Below, one piece after another: positions 41,320-50,221 of a DNA stretch of 64,000 bases. The notes under the pieces are model-generated. The model was not told the origin of the DNA. It did no database searches and worked only from the letters and a program-made list of their open reading frames with translations. The stretch is from Phil1 sp040767925. Lineage in GTDB: Bacteria > Bacillota > Clostridia > Christensenellales > CAG-138. The translations under genes and the position numbers were made by a program. The stretch's first letter is position 1. Every line of letters begins with the position of its first letter. Location: assembly GCA_040767925.1 (NCBI GenBank), contig JAXGNN010000001.1:248001-312000 (forward strand), written 5' to 3'.

Positions 41320-43242
41320 TCAGCGTTCGGGTGGGAAGCCGCGGTTCAGCCGCCTGAAGTCGCCTTCTTTTTTCGTGATCCCGTTTTTGTCGAAATATTC
41401 CAGGATCGCCAGCGCGTATTTGCGCGAGGTCGCGAGGAGGTCGCGCAGCTGGGCGAGCGTGAGCGTTTCGTTTTCGGCGAAATACGCGCGGACGACCCCG
41501 CTTGCGCGCTCGTAAGCCTCCCTGTGGTAGCAGATCTCGGGCGAGAGCATAACAAGCTCGCCCCCGCTGAGAACGCTGTCGAGCACCTGCTTGAAATCCG
41601 CCCGCTCGTTAGGCTGGAACAGCGCCGCGACCTCCTCGAGCGCGCCGGGCTCGATATCGGCTTTGCGGTAGGATTGGAGCAGCTTCTCGCGGATGGCGCC
41701 CTGCCTTTTTGTATAGCGCACCTCAAAATCCGCGAGCGCATAGCGCTCCCCCGCCCTCTTGATGACGCCCTCCCGGCACAGTTCCCCGATGAGCGCGTCC
41801 ACGATGGCCTGATCCGCCGCCCCAAAGAGCTTCTGGCGCAGTTCGGCCGCCTTCATGCCCGCATGGAGCGGGTTCTTCGCGTGGTAATCCGCGAGGATCG
41901 TCCGGCAGGAAGCCGTAACGCCGTCGAGCGCAGATGCCGCGATATACCTGCCCTCGATGGGTTCGATCGCGCGCCCGCCGCCGATGAGCTCCTCCAAGTC
42001 GGGAATCAGGCTCTCGGGCTCGACGCCGAGCTTTGAGGCAAGCTGCCCCGCCGCGGGCAGCGTCGTGCCGAATTCCGCCAAAGTCTGCGCGAGACGGTCC
42101 CCCGCTGATCCGCTTTCCTTAATCCTGAGCGCCTCGATGACCTTTTGCGCGTTGCGTTTATGGCGCACGGGCGCGTCGTCGAGGATCACCCCGCCGCCGA
42201 TGGTTTCAAGCGGCGAATAGAAACGGATGACGAAGCGGTCCCCGTTCTTCGAGGCGATGGGCTCCGCCATGCGCAGTTGCGCGTAACCGCTCTCGCCCGG
42301 CCCGAGCGCGTCGCGCTCGAGCAGCACGACCTTGGCGAGGAGCACCGCCGCGCCATGGTAGAGGTGCACCTGCATGCCGTTTGTGATGACGCGCCCGGAA
42401 TCCCGAAGATTCGTCAGCTTCACGTCCAGCATGCGGGAGACGCGCACGCTCCCGGGGCGCGCCACGGCGTCGCCGCGCCGCGCGTCCGTTTTTTTGAGGC
42501 CCGCGAGGTTGACCGCCACCCGCTGCCCCGCATAGGCGGTCCGCACCGTTTCGCCGTGAACCTGCAGATTGCGGATGCGCGTGCCCGTGCCCGAGGGGAC
42601 GAGCTGCGCGGCATCCCCCTCGTTCATGCAGCCCTCGATGAGCGTGCCGGTCACGACGGTGCCGAAGCCGTCCACGGAAAACACGCGGTCGACGGGCAGG
42701 CGGAACGGGATGCGCACGTTCTTTTCCCTTGCCTTCGCCACGAGCTGATACAGGCTTCCTTTCAAATCCTCGATCCCCTCGCCCGTTTGGGCGGAAACCG
42801 CGAGGACGGGCTTCCCCTCGAGGAAAGAGCCCTTCGTGCGCTCCAGCACTTCCTCTTTGACCATCTCGAGCCACTCGGCGTCGACCATGTCCTTCTTCGT
42901 GACGACCACAAGACCGTCGCTGATGCCCAGCAGGGTCAGTATGTTCATATGCTCCACGGTCTGAGGCATGAAGCCTTCGTCCGCCGCGACCACGAGCATG
43001 GCAAGGTCGATTCCGCCCGCGCCGGCGAGCATATTCCGGATAAAACGCTCGTGTCCGGGCACGTCCACGATGCCCGCCTGCGTGCCGTCCGGCCAGTTCA
43101 GGTGAGCAAAGCCGAGCTCTATGGTGATGCCGCGCTTTTTCTCTTCCTCCAGCCGGTCGGTCTCGATGCCCGTCAGAGCTTTGATGAGCAGGGTTTTGCC
43201 GTGATCCACATGGCCGGCTGTGCCGATGATGACGTGCTTCAT
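41320..43242 (-). CDS. selB: Selenocysteine-specific elongation factor SelB
   Basis: 640 residues. SelB brings Sec-tRNA to the ribosome and binds the SECIS hairpin of selenoprotein mRNAs. GTPase motifs GTAGHVDHGKT, DVPGHERF and TKKD are present in the first 170 residues, followed by EF-Tu-like domains II/III and, after about residue 370, the winged-helix repeats that hold the RNA (for example LRDLLATSRKYALAILEYFDKNGIT at the C-terminus). It overlaps the selA stop by 4 bases. Confidence 0.97.
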   Translation of the reverse strand: MKHVIIGTAGHVDHGKTLLIKALTGIETDRLEEEKKRGITIELGFAHLNWPDGTQAGIVDVPGHERFIRNMLAGAGGIDLAMLVVAADEGFMPQTVEHMNILTLLGISDGLVVVTKKDMVDAEWLEMVKEEVLERTKGSFLEGKPVLAVSAQTGEGIEDLKGSLYQLVAKAREKNVRIPFRLPVDRVFSVDGFGTVVTGTLIEGCMNEGDAAQLVPSGTGTRIRNLQVHGETVRTAYAGQRVAVNLAGLKKTDARRGDAVARPGSVRVSRMLDVKLTNLRDSGRVITNGMQVHLYHGAAVLLAKVVLLERDALGPGESGYAQLRMAEPIASKNGDRFVIRFYSPLETIGGGVILDDAPVRHKRNAQKVIEALRIKESGSAGDRLAQTLAEFGTTLPAAGQLASKLGVEPESLIPDLEELIGGGRAIEPIEGRYIAASALDGVTASCRTILADYHAKNPLHAGMKAAELRQKLFGAADQAIVDALIGELCREGVIKRAGERYALADFEVRYTKRQGAIREKLLQSYRKADIEPGALEEVAALFQPNERADFKQVLDSVLSGGELVMLSPEICYHREAYERASGVVRAYFAENETLTLAQLRDLLATSRKYALAILEYFDKNGITKKEGDFRRLNRGFPPER

Positions 43243-44615
43243 TCCATGGCCTCCGCGAGCGCCCGCGCGATATAAGCGTCATCCTCCTCCCGGACGGTGC
43301 GCACATGCAAAAGATAACGCCCGTGGTCGATGCGCCCGATGATCGGGCGCGCGCGCCTGCGCAGCCTCGCCTCCAGCGCGTCCGCGCCCTCCTCGGGGAC
43401 GATCGCGACCGCGTAGGAGGGCAGCGCCTGCAGCGGGACGGAACCGCCGCCCACCTGATCCTCCGCCTCAACCACGAAGGCTTTGACCCCGGCTTCCCCG
43501 ATCGCGGCGCACAGCGCCTCGGCGCGCGCCAAAAGCGTCTCTGGCGTTTCAGCGAGCATGGCGATGGTCGGGATCTCCCGCGGCGCCGTATCGTCGGCGT
43601 AGCAGCGCAGCGTCGCCTCGAGCGCGGCGAGCGTCATCTTATCCACCCGCATCGCGCGCATGAGCGGATGGCGCCCGAGCCGGCCGATATAGGACTTTTT
43701 GCCGAGGATGATGCCCGCCTGCGGGCCGCCCAGGAGCTTATCCCCCGAGAAGCAGACGACGTCCGCGCCGGCGCGCACCGACTCCTGCACCGTCGGCTCG
43801 CTTCGGATGCCGAAGCGGTTGAGGTCGCACAGCGAGCCGCTGCCCAGGTCCTCGATGACCGGAAGCCCATGCTGCCGGCCGAGCGCGACCAGCGCCTCGA
43901 GCGGGACGGATTCGGTAAAGCCGACGATGCGGTAATTGCTGGTATGCACCTTCATGAGCGCGCGCGTATTCGCGTCGATCGCACGCTCGTAATCCGAAAG
44001 GCGCGTCTTGTTGGTCGTGCCGACCTCCCGAAGCGCCGCGCCGCAGCTCTCCATGATCTCGGGAACGCGGAACGAGCCGCCGATTTCAACCAGCTCCCCG
44101 CGCGAGACGATCACCTCGCCCCCCGCCGTCAGGGCGGAGAGGATGAGCAGCACCGCCGCCGCGTTGTTGTTGACGACGAGCGCGCCCTCCGCGCCCGTCA
44201 GCTTCTGCAGGAGGGCCTCCGCATGCGCGTCGCGCCGTCCGCGTTCGCCGCTTTCCAGATCGTACTCTAGAGTCGAATAGTTCCGCGCGACATCCGCCGC
44301 GGCGTCCGCCGCGCGGGAGGCGAGGCAGGCGCGGCCGAGGTTCGTGTGCAGCACGACGCCGGTCGCGTTGATCACGCCGCGCAGCGAAGGCAGCGCGGCG
44401 TCCGCCGCGCGCGAGGCGGCTTCGCGGCAGATGTCCGCCGCGTCCGGCAGTTGCCTGACGCGCCCTTCCAGGATGCCGCGCCGCAGGTCCCCGAGCACGG
44501 CGCGCACGGCTTCCGTTACGACGCCGCGCGGCGCGCCCTTATACGCCTGCGACAGCGCGGGCGAGCGCAGCAGCTCGTCCACCTTGGGGATTTCACGCAG
44601 CAGATGCTCGTTCAT
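43239..44615 (-). CDS. selA: L-seryl-tRNA(Sec) selenium transferase SelA
   Basis: 458 residues from an ATG at 44615 (a GTG two codons earlier is possible). SelA, a PLP enzyme, converts Ser-tRNA-Sec to Sec-tRNA-Sec using selenophosphate. Features: N-terminal LREIPKVDELL, INATGVVLHTNLGRA, and the PLP-binding Lys in FSGDKLLGGPQAG. Full length for the family. Order selA-selB-selC on one strand, upstream of the glycine reductase operon. Confidence 0.97.
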   Translation of the reverse strand: MNEHLLREIPKVDELLRSPALSQAYKGAPRGVVTEAVRAVLGDLRRGILEGRVRQLPDAADICREAASRAADAALPSLRGVINATGVVLHTNLGRACLASRAADAAADVARNYSTLEYDLESGERGRRDAHAEALLQKLTGAEGALVVNNNAAAVLLILSALTAGGEVIVSRGELVEIGGSFRVPEIMESCGAALREVGTTNKTRLSDYERAIDANTRALMKVHTSNYRIVGFTESVPLEALVALGRQHGLPVIEDLGSGSLCDLNRFGIRSEPTVQESVRAGADVVCFSGDKLLGGPQAGIILGKKSYIGRLGRHPLMRAMRVDKMTLAALEATLRCYADDTAPREIPTIAMLAETPETLLARAEALCAAIGEAGVKAFVVEAEDQVGGGSVPLQALPSYAVAIVPEEGADALEARLRRRARPIIGRIDHGRYLLHVRTVREEDDAYIARALAEAME

Positions 44616-44650
44616 ACTCACGCCCCGTTTCTCTCGTTCGTTTCGGCTCC

Positions 44651-44679
44651 ATTATAGCAGTTGCGCGGCGATTGGGGAA
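44651..44679 (-). promoter_or_regulatory. Probable promoter of selA-selB-selC
   Basis: Perfect TATAAT (44656-44651, minus strand) about 36 bases before selA; the -35 region (TTCCCC, 44679-44674, 17-base spacer) is weak. Confidence 0.5.
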
Positions 44680-44788
44680 GCCGATGCCCCGCGCGCAAAA
44701 CGCCGTCCGTTCGCCCCCCGAATAAAGGGCGCTCCTTCGGGCAACGCGCAGAAATACCGCGTCTTTTGCGTATCATGCCCCAAACGTC

Positions 44789-44817
44789 TTGAAACTCCCT
44801 CCCGCATCGGCTAAGAT
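44789..44817 (+). promoter_or_regulatory. Promoter of the HAD hydrolase gene
   Basis: TTGAAA (44789-44794), 17-base spacer, TAAGAT (44812-44817), 65 bases before the start codon. Confidence 0.6.
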
Positions 44818-44882
44818 GCTATTGGGGCAACAATCGTGCAGTACGGCTGCTGCGCCGCGAGAACGACGAAAGGCTGTCTAAA

Positions 44883-45710
44883 ATGAAAACCCTTTATGTT
44901 TCCGACCTGGATGGAACCCTGTTGAACTCCAATAAGGAGTTGACCCCTTATTCCGCGGACGTTATCAACGCCTGCATCGAGAAGGGGGCGGCGTTCACCG
45001 TCGCCACGGCGCGCATGGCCTACGGCTGCGACTACCGCCTCGCGCCCCTCCGGCTCGACATGCCCGGCATCGTCACCAACGGCGTGTTCCTGTATGACTT
45101 CGCGCGCAAGTCCTACCTTTCCGCGCATACGCTGCCTCCCCGCCGCGCGGAGCAAATTCTCGAAACATTCGCTGCGCACGGCCTTTCCTGCTTCGTATAT
45201 ACCTTCGAGCAGGATCAATTGAGCATCTATTACGGCGAAAAGTCCCTCGAGGCGCAGACGCAGTATTTCAGCGCGCGGGCGCTGGAAGCCTGCGGGGAGG
45301 TTGCCCTTTCTTCCGATCTGCGGGCGCGCGTTCTCGAGCGGCAGGTCGTTTACATCGCACATACCGGCGCGGACGAGCGGCTCCGCCCCGTCTATGAGGA
45401 AGTGAAGCGGATCGAGGGAGCCGCCTCGGCCTATTACCTGAACATCTACAACGGGCTCTACTGCCTGGAAATTTTCAGCGCGGACGCCAGCAAGAAGGCG
45501 GCGCTCCTGAAGCTCAAGGAGATGTACTCTTTCGACGAGCTGGTGGTGTTCGGCGACAACTACAACGACCTGCCCATGTTCGAAATCGCCCAGCGCCGCT
45601 ATGTGCCCGAAAACGGCCTGCCCGAGGTGAAGGCGCGGGCCACGGCGATCCTTCCAAGCTGCGACGAGGACGGCGTCGCCCGTTTCCTGGCCGAGGAGTG
45701 CCTGAAATAA
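44883..45710 (+). CDS. Cof-type HAD-superfamily hydrolase
   Basis: 275 residues. The HAD motifs are in order: DLDGTLLNS with the nucleophile Asp8, Thr/Ser motif II in IVTNGV, Lys in DASKKAAL, and GDNYNDLPMF near residue 222. The cap is of type C2B, as in sugar-phosphate and FMN/PLP phosphatases. The substrate cannot be told. It is a single gene between two divergent operons, with its own promoter and terminator. Confidence 0.9.
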   Translation: MKTLYVSDLDGTLLNSNKELTPYSADVINACIEKGAAFTVATARMAYGCDYRLAPLRLDMPGIVTNGVFLYDFARKSYLSAHTLPPRRAEQILETFAAHGLSCFVYTFEQDQLSIYYGEKSLEAQTQYFSARALEACGEVALSSDLRARVLERQVVYIAHTGADERLRPVYEEVKRIEGAASAYYLNIYNGLYCLEIFSADASKKAALLKLKEMYSFDELVVFGDNYNDLPMFEIAQRRYVPENGLPEVKARATAILPSCDEDGVARFLAEECLK

Positions 45711-45739
45711 CCCCAGATCAAAAAACGCTGATTCGCGTT

Positions 45740-45761
45740 GGGGCGGGAAAAATCCCGCCCC
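45740..45761 (+). terminator. Terminator after the HAD gene
   Basis: GGGGCGGGA (45740-45748) and TCCCGCCCC (45753-45761) with AAAA loop, then GTTTTCT. It may also serve the minus-strand cluster that ends 55 bases away. Confidence 0.8.
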
Positions 45762-45815
45762 GTTTTCTCGCCGTCCAAGCGCAAAAGGCTTATCGAACCA
45801 CGCGTCAGGCCGGCC

Positions 45816-46613
45816 TTACTCGGTCAGTTCGAATTCCCGGTTGATGTTTTTATAGAGCAGGTAGCGCATGGGCTCCGGCCCGTAGCAGGTGGCGGAGTGC
45901 GGCGTATAGGGCGCCACGAAGCAGAAATCGTCGTCATACACGTCGTAATGGTTGCCGTTGATCCATATCTGGCCGCGGCCGCTCACGAAGTAGTTGCCGT
46001 GCTCGCAGATGTGGGTTTCGACGCAGGGGAAGGTCACGCCGGGATAGAAGGTGAGCATGTTCATTGCCATGTCGAACCCGAAATCGGTGTTGCTCGGTAT
46101 GCACTGCTGCTCATAGTCCGATTCGCTCTGCACGCCGACGACGTCCAGCACGCTGGAGACGATCGGGTCCGGCACGCGGTAGAACTTCGTCGGGATATAC
46201 TTTTTGCGCACCCAAAGCACGCGCGCGGTCTGCTCCGTCTTGTTGCATAGGTCGAAGTCCACATGGGGCGGCAGCCAGAAGTACCCTTCCTTCTCGAGGT
46301 TGTGCCGCACGCCGGAAACATGGACGCTTACGCTCCCTTCGATCACGTACATGAAGTTCTCGTAGCCGTTGTCCACGCGGCCGACGCTCCCGCCGTCCTT
46401 GCCGACATAGAGCTGGCACTCCATGAAGCCCGCGCCCATCGCCGGGATGGTATAGTGGATGACCCTCGTGTTCTTCCATTCCGGGATTTTGTTGTCCAGG
46501 ACGAACATGCGGGGTATCAGAGCGGCCACGCCGGGCTTGATGAAGGCCCTTGCGACCGCCAGCTGGTTTTCTTCCTGTATTCTCATTCCGAGATTCACGT
46601 GAGTAAGTTCCAT
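45816..46613 (-). CDS. Ureidoglycine aminohydrolase-like bicupin protein 1
   Basis: 265 residues from an ATG at 46613 after AGGAGGCTCAA. Two cupin folds in the order of AllE/UGlyAH, which releases ammonia from (S)-ureidoglycine in purine ureide breakdown. The C-terminal cupin has the metal-binding E199, H201 and H205 (VETHICEHG). The place of the fourth ligand, Gln in known enzymes (PQ before the last strands), is His239 (TPHSATCY). RYLLYK, which positions substrate in UGlyAH, is conserved. The change at the metal site suggests a different substrate or metal. Last gene of the cluster, next to a second copy. Family call is good, exact reaction open. Confidence 0.8.
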   Translation of the reverse strand: MELTHVNLGMRIQEENQLAVARAFIKPGVAALIPRMFVLDNKIPEWKNTRVIHYTIPAMGAGFMECQLYVGKDGGSVGRVDNGYENFMYVIEGSVSVHVSGVRHNLEKEGYFWLPPHVDFDLCNKTEQTARVLWVRKKYIPTKFYRVPDPIVSSVLDVVGVQSESDYEQQCIPSNTDFGFDMAMNMLTFYPGVTFPCVETHICEHGNYFVSGRGQIWINGNHYDVYDDDFCFVAPYTPHSATCYGPEPMRYLLYKNINREFELTE

Positions 46614-46648
46614 TTGAGCCTCCTGTCGTCTCGTCGGTGAAGCCGGCA

Positions 46649-47440
46649 TCAAAGCCGATAATCCCTGTTCGCGTTCTTGAACAGCAGATACCGCATGGGC
46701 GCCGGCCCGTACGCCACGGCGTAATGGGGCGTGTAAGGCGCCATGTAGCAGAAATCGTCCTCGTGTATCTCGTGGTGCGCGCCGTTGAGCCACATGCCGC
46801 CGCGCCCGTTTAAAAAGTACGCGCCGTGCACGTTCACGTGGATTTCCACGCGGGGAAAGGATACGCCGGGATAATAGGTCAGCATGTTCATGGCCATGTC
46901 GAAGCCGAGGTCCTCCTCGAAGGGAAGGCATTCCTGCTTGACCTCCGCCGTGTTGACCTTTTCGGGCAGCAGCTTCACGCTGGAAACGATCGGCTTTGGC
47001 ACGGGGAACAGCTCCGTGGGCTCGTAGACCTTCTTTACCCAGAGGACGCGCGCCTCCCCTTCGCCCGCATTCCTGATTTCAAACGGCGTTTCGGGCGGCA
47101 GCCAGAAATATCCCTCTTCCTCGAGCATATGCCGCGTCCCGGAAAACGAAAGCTCGATCGTGCCGGAGCGCACATACATGAAGTTCTCGCAGCCGTTGTC
47201 TATGGGCTCCCGGGTTTTGCCCGCGGGGTCGATATAGACCATGCATTCCATGAAGTCCGCGTTCATCCTGCGCGTGGTGTAGTTCTTGACGCGGGCGTTC
47301 TCCCAGGAGGGCAGCATATCGAAGAGGATGAAGGCATCCGGCATCAGGTACTGGATGCCGGGCTCTATGCGCGCCCGGGCGATGCCGAGATGATTGCCCT
47401 CGTACAGCTTCATGTTGGGATTGAATCGTGAAGTATCCAT
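46649..47440 (-). CDS. Ureidoglycine aminohydrolase-like bicupin protein 2
   Basis: 263 residues, a paralogue of the following gene with the same bicupin layout. E199, H201 and H205 are kept (VEIHVNVHG), and here too His239 (TPHYAVAY) stands where AllE has Gln. ENFMYVRSG and EEEGYFWLPPETP lie in the N-terminal cupin. The pair could form a hetero-oligomer or act on successive intermediates. Starts after GAGGACGAG. A 35-base gap separates the two. Confidence 0.8.
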   Translation of the reverse strand: MDTSRFNPNMKLYEGNHLGIARARIEPGIQYLMPDAFILFDMLPSWENARVKNYTTRRMNADFMECMVYIDPAGKTREPIDNGCENFMYVRSGTIELSFSGTRHMLEEEGYFWLPPETPFEIRNAGEGEARVLWVKKVYEPTELFPVPKPIVSSVKLLPEKVNTAEVKQECLPFEEDLGFDMAMNMLTYYPGVSFPRVEIHVNVHGAYFLNGRGGMWLNGAHHEIHEDDFCYMAPYTPHYAVAYGPAPMRYLLFKNANRDYRL

Positions 47441-47461
47441 CGTATTCTCTCGTCCTCCTTT

Positions 47462-48844
47462 TCACATGTGGATCATCCGGCCGTCGAGGCCGCGCGCCGC
47501 CTCCATGACGGCTTCGGACATCGTGGGATGCGCGTGCACCATTTCCGCGATCGCGCGGACGCTAACTCCGTTTGCCGCGGCGAGCGCCAACTCGTGGATC
47601 ATCTCCGTGGCGTCCGAGCCGATGATATGCGCCCCCAAGAGCATCCCTTCCCCGTCGACGACGAGCTTCACGAAGCCGTCGCTCTTGCCCGCGGCGACTG
47701 CCTTGCCGATCGCGCGGAAGGGGAAACTGAGCGCCCGGGCGTTCTCATGGCGCTCCCTCGCCTGGCTTTCCGTGAGGCCGAAGCCCGCCACCTGCGGCTC
47801 GCAGTACACGCAGTTGGGCGTCAATTTTACGAAACCCGCCGCGCTCCCGATGCCCGCCATATGCTCCACGGCGATTTCGCCTTCCTTCGAGGCCACATGC
47901 GCCAGCATCGGCGTGCTGACCACGTCGCCTATGGCGTAGACGGACGGCACGGCGGTCTGGTAATGCCCGTTGACGGGGATGAAGCCCTTCTCCGTCGCGA
48001 TCCCAAGCCGCTCGAGGCCGATTTCTTCCGTGTTGGGCACCCTGCCCGCCACCGCCAGCACTTTTTCCACGGTATAGTTCTTTTTCGCGCCCTGATCGGA
48101 CTCCACCTCCACGGTGACGGAATCGGCGTCCTTGGAGAGGATCGACGCCCTCGACGCGAGGCATACTGCGATCCCCTTCTTTTTGAAGGACGTCGCGAGG
48201 GCCTTCGCGACCTCCTCGTCCTCATAGGGCAAAAGCTGCGGCATCATCTCCACCAGCGTCACGGCGACGCCGAAGGAGCGCATGATATACGCGAACTCGC
48301 AGCCGATCGCGCCGCCGCCGACGATGAGAAGGCTTTTGGGCAGCGCGGAGCTCATGAGCATGTCGTCGCTGGAGAGCACTTGCTTCCCGTCGAACTCCAT
48401 CCCCGGGATCAGCCGCGGGCGGGAGCCCGTGGCGATGAGGATGTGTTTTGCCTCCAGCGTCCCGCCGGATTTGGTCGCCACGGCGTTCACGCCCGCGACG
48501 GCGGCTTCGTCCCGGATCAGGGCGACCTTGTTCTTGTCCAGGAGGTACAGGACGCCCTTGCTGAGCGTGTCCGCCACCTTTCTCGAGTGCGCGTGCACGG
48601 CGGCATAATCGAAGCCCGATATGTCCGCCCTTACCCCGAACGCCTCCATGGATTTCAGGGACGCGAATTTCGTGGCGCTCTCAATCAGATTTTTCGAGGG
48701 AATGCAGCCGATGTTCAGGCACACGCCCCCGACGTTCCCCTTCTCTATCACGGCCGTCTTCAGGCCGAGCTGGCTCGCCCGGATGGCGGCCACATATCCG
48801 CCGGGGCCCGCTCCGATCACAATTAAATCAAACGCGTTTTCCAT
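47462..48844 (-). CDS. lpdA: Dihydrolipoyl dehydrogenase
   Basis: 460 residues from an ATG at 48844 after GGGAGACAAA. FAD-binding IGAGPGGYVAAIRASQLG, redox pair GGVCLNIGCIPSK, NAD-binding IVGGGAIGCEFAY and the C-terminal catalytic HAHPTMSEAV are all intact. E3 reoxidises dihydrolipoamide of 2-oxoacid dehydrogenases, acetoin dehydrogenase or the glycine cleavage system. None of those partner genes is nearby; in this fermenter a role in glycine cleavage is plausible but inferred. It is inside the catabolic cluster between cupin and aminotransferase genes. Confidence 0.92.
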   Translation of the reverse strand: MENAFDLIVIGAGPGGYVAAIRASQLGLKTAVIEKGNVGGVCLNIGCIPSKNLIESATKFASLKSMEAFGVRADISGFDYAAVHAHSRKVADTLSKGVLYLLDKNKVALIRDEAAVAGVNAVATKSGGTLEAKHILIATGSRPRLIPGMEFDGKQVLSSDDMLMSSALPKSLLIVGGGAIGCEFAYIMRSFGVAVTLVEMMPQLLPYEDEEVAKALATSFKKKGIAVCLASRASILSKDADSVTVEVESDQGAKKNYTVEKVLAVAGRVPNTEEIGLERLGIATEKGFIPVNGHYQTAVPSVYAIGDVVSTPMLAHVASKEGEIAVEHMAGIGSAAGFVKLTPNCVYCEPQVAGFGLTESQARERHENARALSFPFRAIGKAVAAGKSDGFVKLVVDGEGMLLGAHIIGSDATEMIHELALAAANGVSVRAIAEMVHAHPTMSEAVMEAARGLDGRMIHM

Positions 48845-48925
48845 TTTGTCTCCCAAAACATTGCTTCCACATCAAAATCGCATCTTCCACGCTTCAAGCG
48901 CGCCCACAAACAGCTCCCCCGCGGC

Positions 48926-50221
48926 TCAAAGCTCCTTAACGGCATTCGAGAACACCTCGAGCGTCGCGTCGATGTCCGCCTCCGTGTGGGAGTACGACAG
49001 GCAGAAGGGCTCCCTGGGGTCCTCATCGATGAGAACGCCCATTTCGAACGCCTTTTCCGCGATGCGCCTGTACATGCCCATGTCCGCGCGGCTCCAGTCG
49101 CGGGCGTCCTTGTTCTCCTTCAGGTTGAAGCTGATGGAGAAGATGGACGGGATTGAGCTGATCATGCAGGAGATGCCCGCTTGCTTGAAGATTTTATCGA
49201 GCCCGTTCTGCAAACGAGTCCCCATGCGGTCGATGTGGCCGTGCACGTCCCGCCCGCGCATGATATCCATGGTCGCGAGGGCGGCGGCGGTGCCGATGTT
49301 GTTGCCCGCGTACGTGCCCCCCTGGGTCACGCCGCGGCCCACGATGCTCATGATCTCCTTCCTTCCGCCGTAAGCGGCGATGGGATAGCCGTTGCCCATG
49401 GACTTCGCGTAAGCGGCAAGATCCGGGCGGTAGCCGTACTTCTCCTGCGCGCCGCCTTTGGCGACACGGAAGCCGGTTTTAACTTCGTCGAGAATCCAGA
49501 GGATGCCGTATTCGTCGCACTTGCTCCTGATCAGGTCCATATAGCCCGGCAGCGGGTCGGCGAGGCCGAAGTTGCCCATCATGGGTTCGGTGATGATCGC
49601 CGCCGTCTCGTGCCCGTAGCGTTTGAGCGCCAGCTCCAAAGCCTCGGGATCGTTGAAGGGGATGGGTATGATCAGCTCGTCCAGCGCGTGGGGAATGCCC
49701 GAGCTCGCGGGCACCCGGACGGGGTTTCGCCTGTTGCCGTAAGCGGACGGCGGCGCGTAGGTGGAATAGAGCACATAGTCGTAGGTGCCGTGGTAGCCGC
49801 CCTCGAGCTTGATGATCTTCTCGCGCCCCGTATACGCCCTCGCGACGCGCAGGGAATGCATGGTCGCCTCGGAGCCCGTGTTGACGATGCGCACCATCTC
49901 CACCGAGGGGCACATCTCGATGATGCGCTCCGCGACCTCGACCTCGCGCTCGCTCGTGATGCCCGGCGTGACGCCCCCGCGGATCGCCTCGATGACCTTT
50001 TCGTCGACCTCGTCAAAGGCGTAGCCCAAAATGACGGGGCCGAACCCGAGGCGGTAGTCGATAAAGCGGTTGTCGTCCACATCCCAGATATACGCGCCCT
50101 TGCCGGCCTTAAAATAGGGGGTTTTGTTTTCGCCCCAAAATCTGCCGTTGGAGTTCACGCCCAACGGGATGCTCTTCATCGCCCTTTCCTGCAGCCGGTT
50201 CGTCTTCGTCAGTTTACTCAT
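48926..50221 (-). CDS. Class III aminotransferase, glutamate-1-semialdehyde aminomutase-like
   Basis: 431 residues. PLP fold type I: NTGSEATMHSLRVARAYTGR, EGGYHGTYD, ILDEVKTGFR and the PLP Lys in AAYAKSMGNGYPIAA. It resembles the HemL-like branch, but the N-terminus (ERAMKSIPLGVNSNGRFWGENKTPYF) and the setting away from haem genes point to a catabolic aminotransferase or mutase acting on an amino-aldehyde or keto acid. Its start overlaps the upstream kinase stop by 8 bases. Confidence 0.85.
   Translation of the reverse strand: MSKLTKTNRLQERAMKSIPLGVNSNGRFWGENKTPYFKAGKGAYIWDVDDNRFIDYRLGFGPVILGYAFDEVDEKVIEAIRGGVTPGITSEREVEVAERIIEMCPSVEMVRIVNTGSEATMHSLRVARAYTGREKIIKLEGGYHGTYDYVLYSTYAPPSAYGNRRNPVRVPASSGIPHALDELIIPIPFNDPEALELALKRYGHETAAIITEPMMGNFGLADPLPGYMDLIRSKCDEYGILWILDEVKTGFRVAKGGAQEKYGYRPDLAAYAKSMGNGYPIAAYGGRKEIMSIVGRGVTQGGTYAGNNIGTAAALATMDIMRGRDVHGHIDRMGTRLQNGLDKIFKQAGISCMISSIPSIFSISFNLKENKDARDWSRADMGMYRRIAEKAFEMGVLIDEDPREPFCLSYSHTEADIDATLEVFSNAVKEL

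Noticed and set aside
45816..47440. Naming both cupins allE.
   Set aside because: The fourth metal ligand differs in both copies and the rest of the allantoin pathway is not seen.
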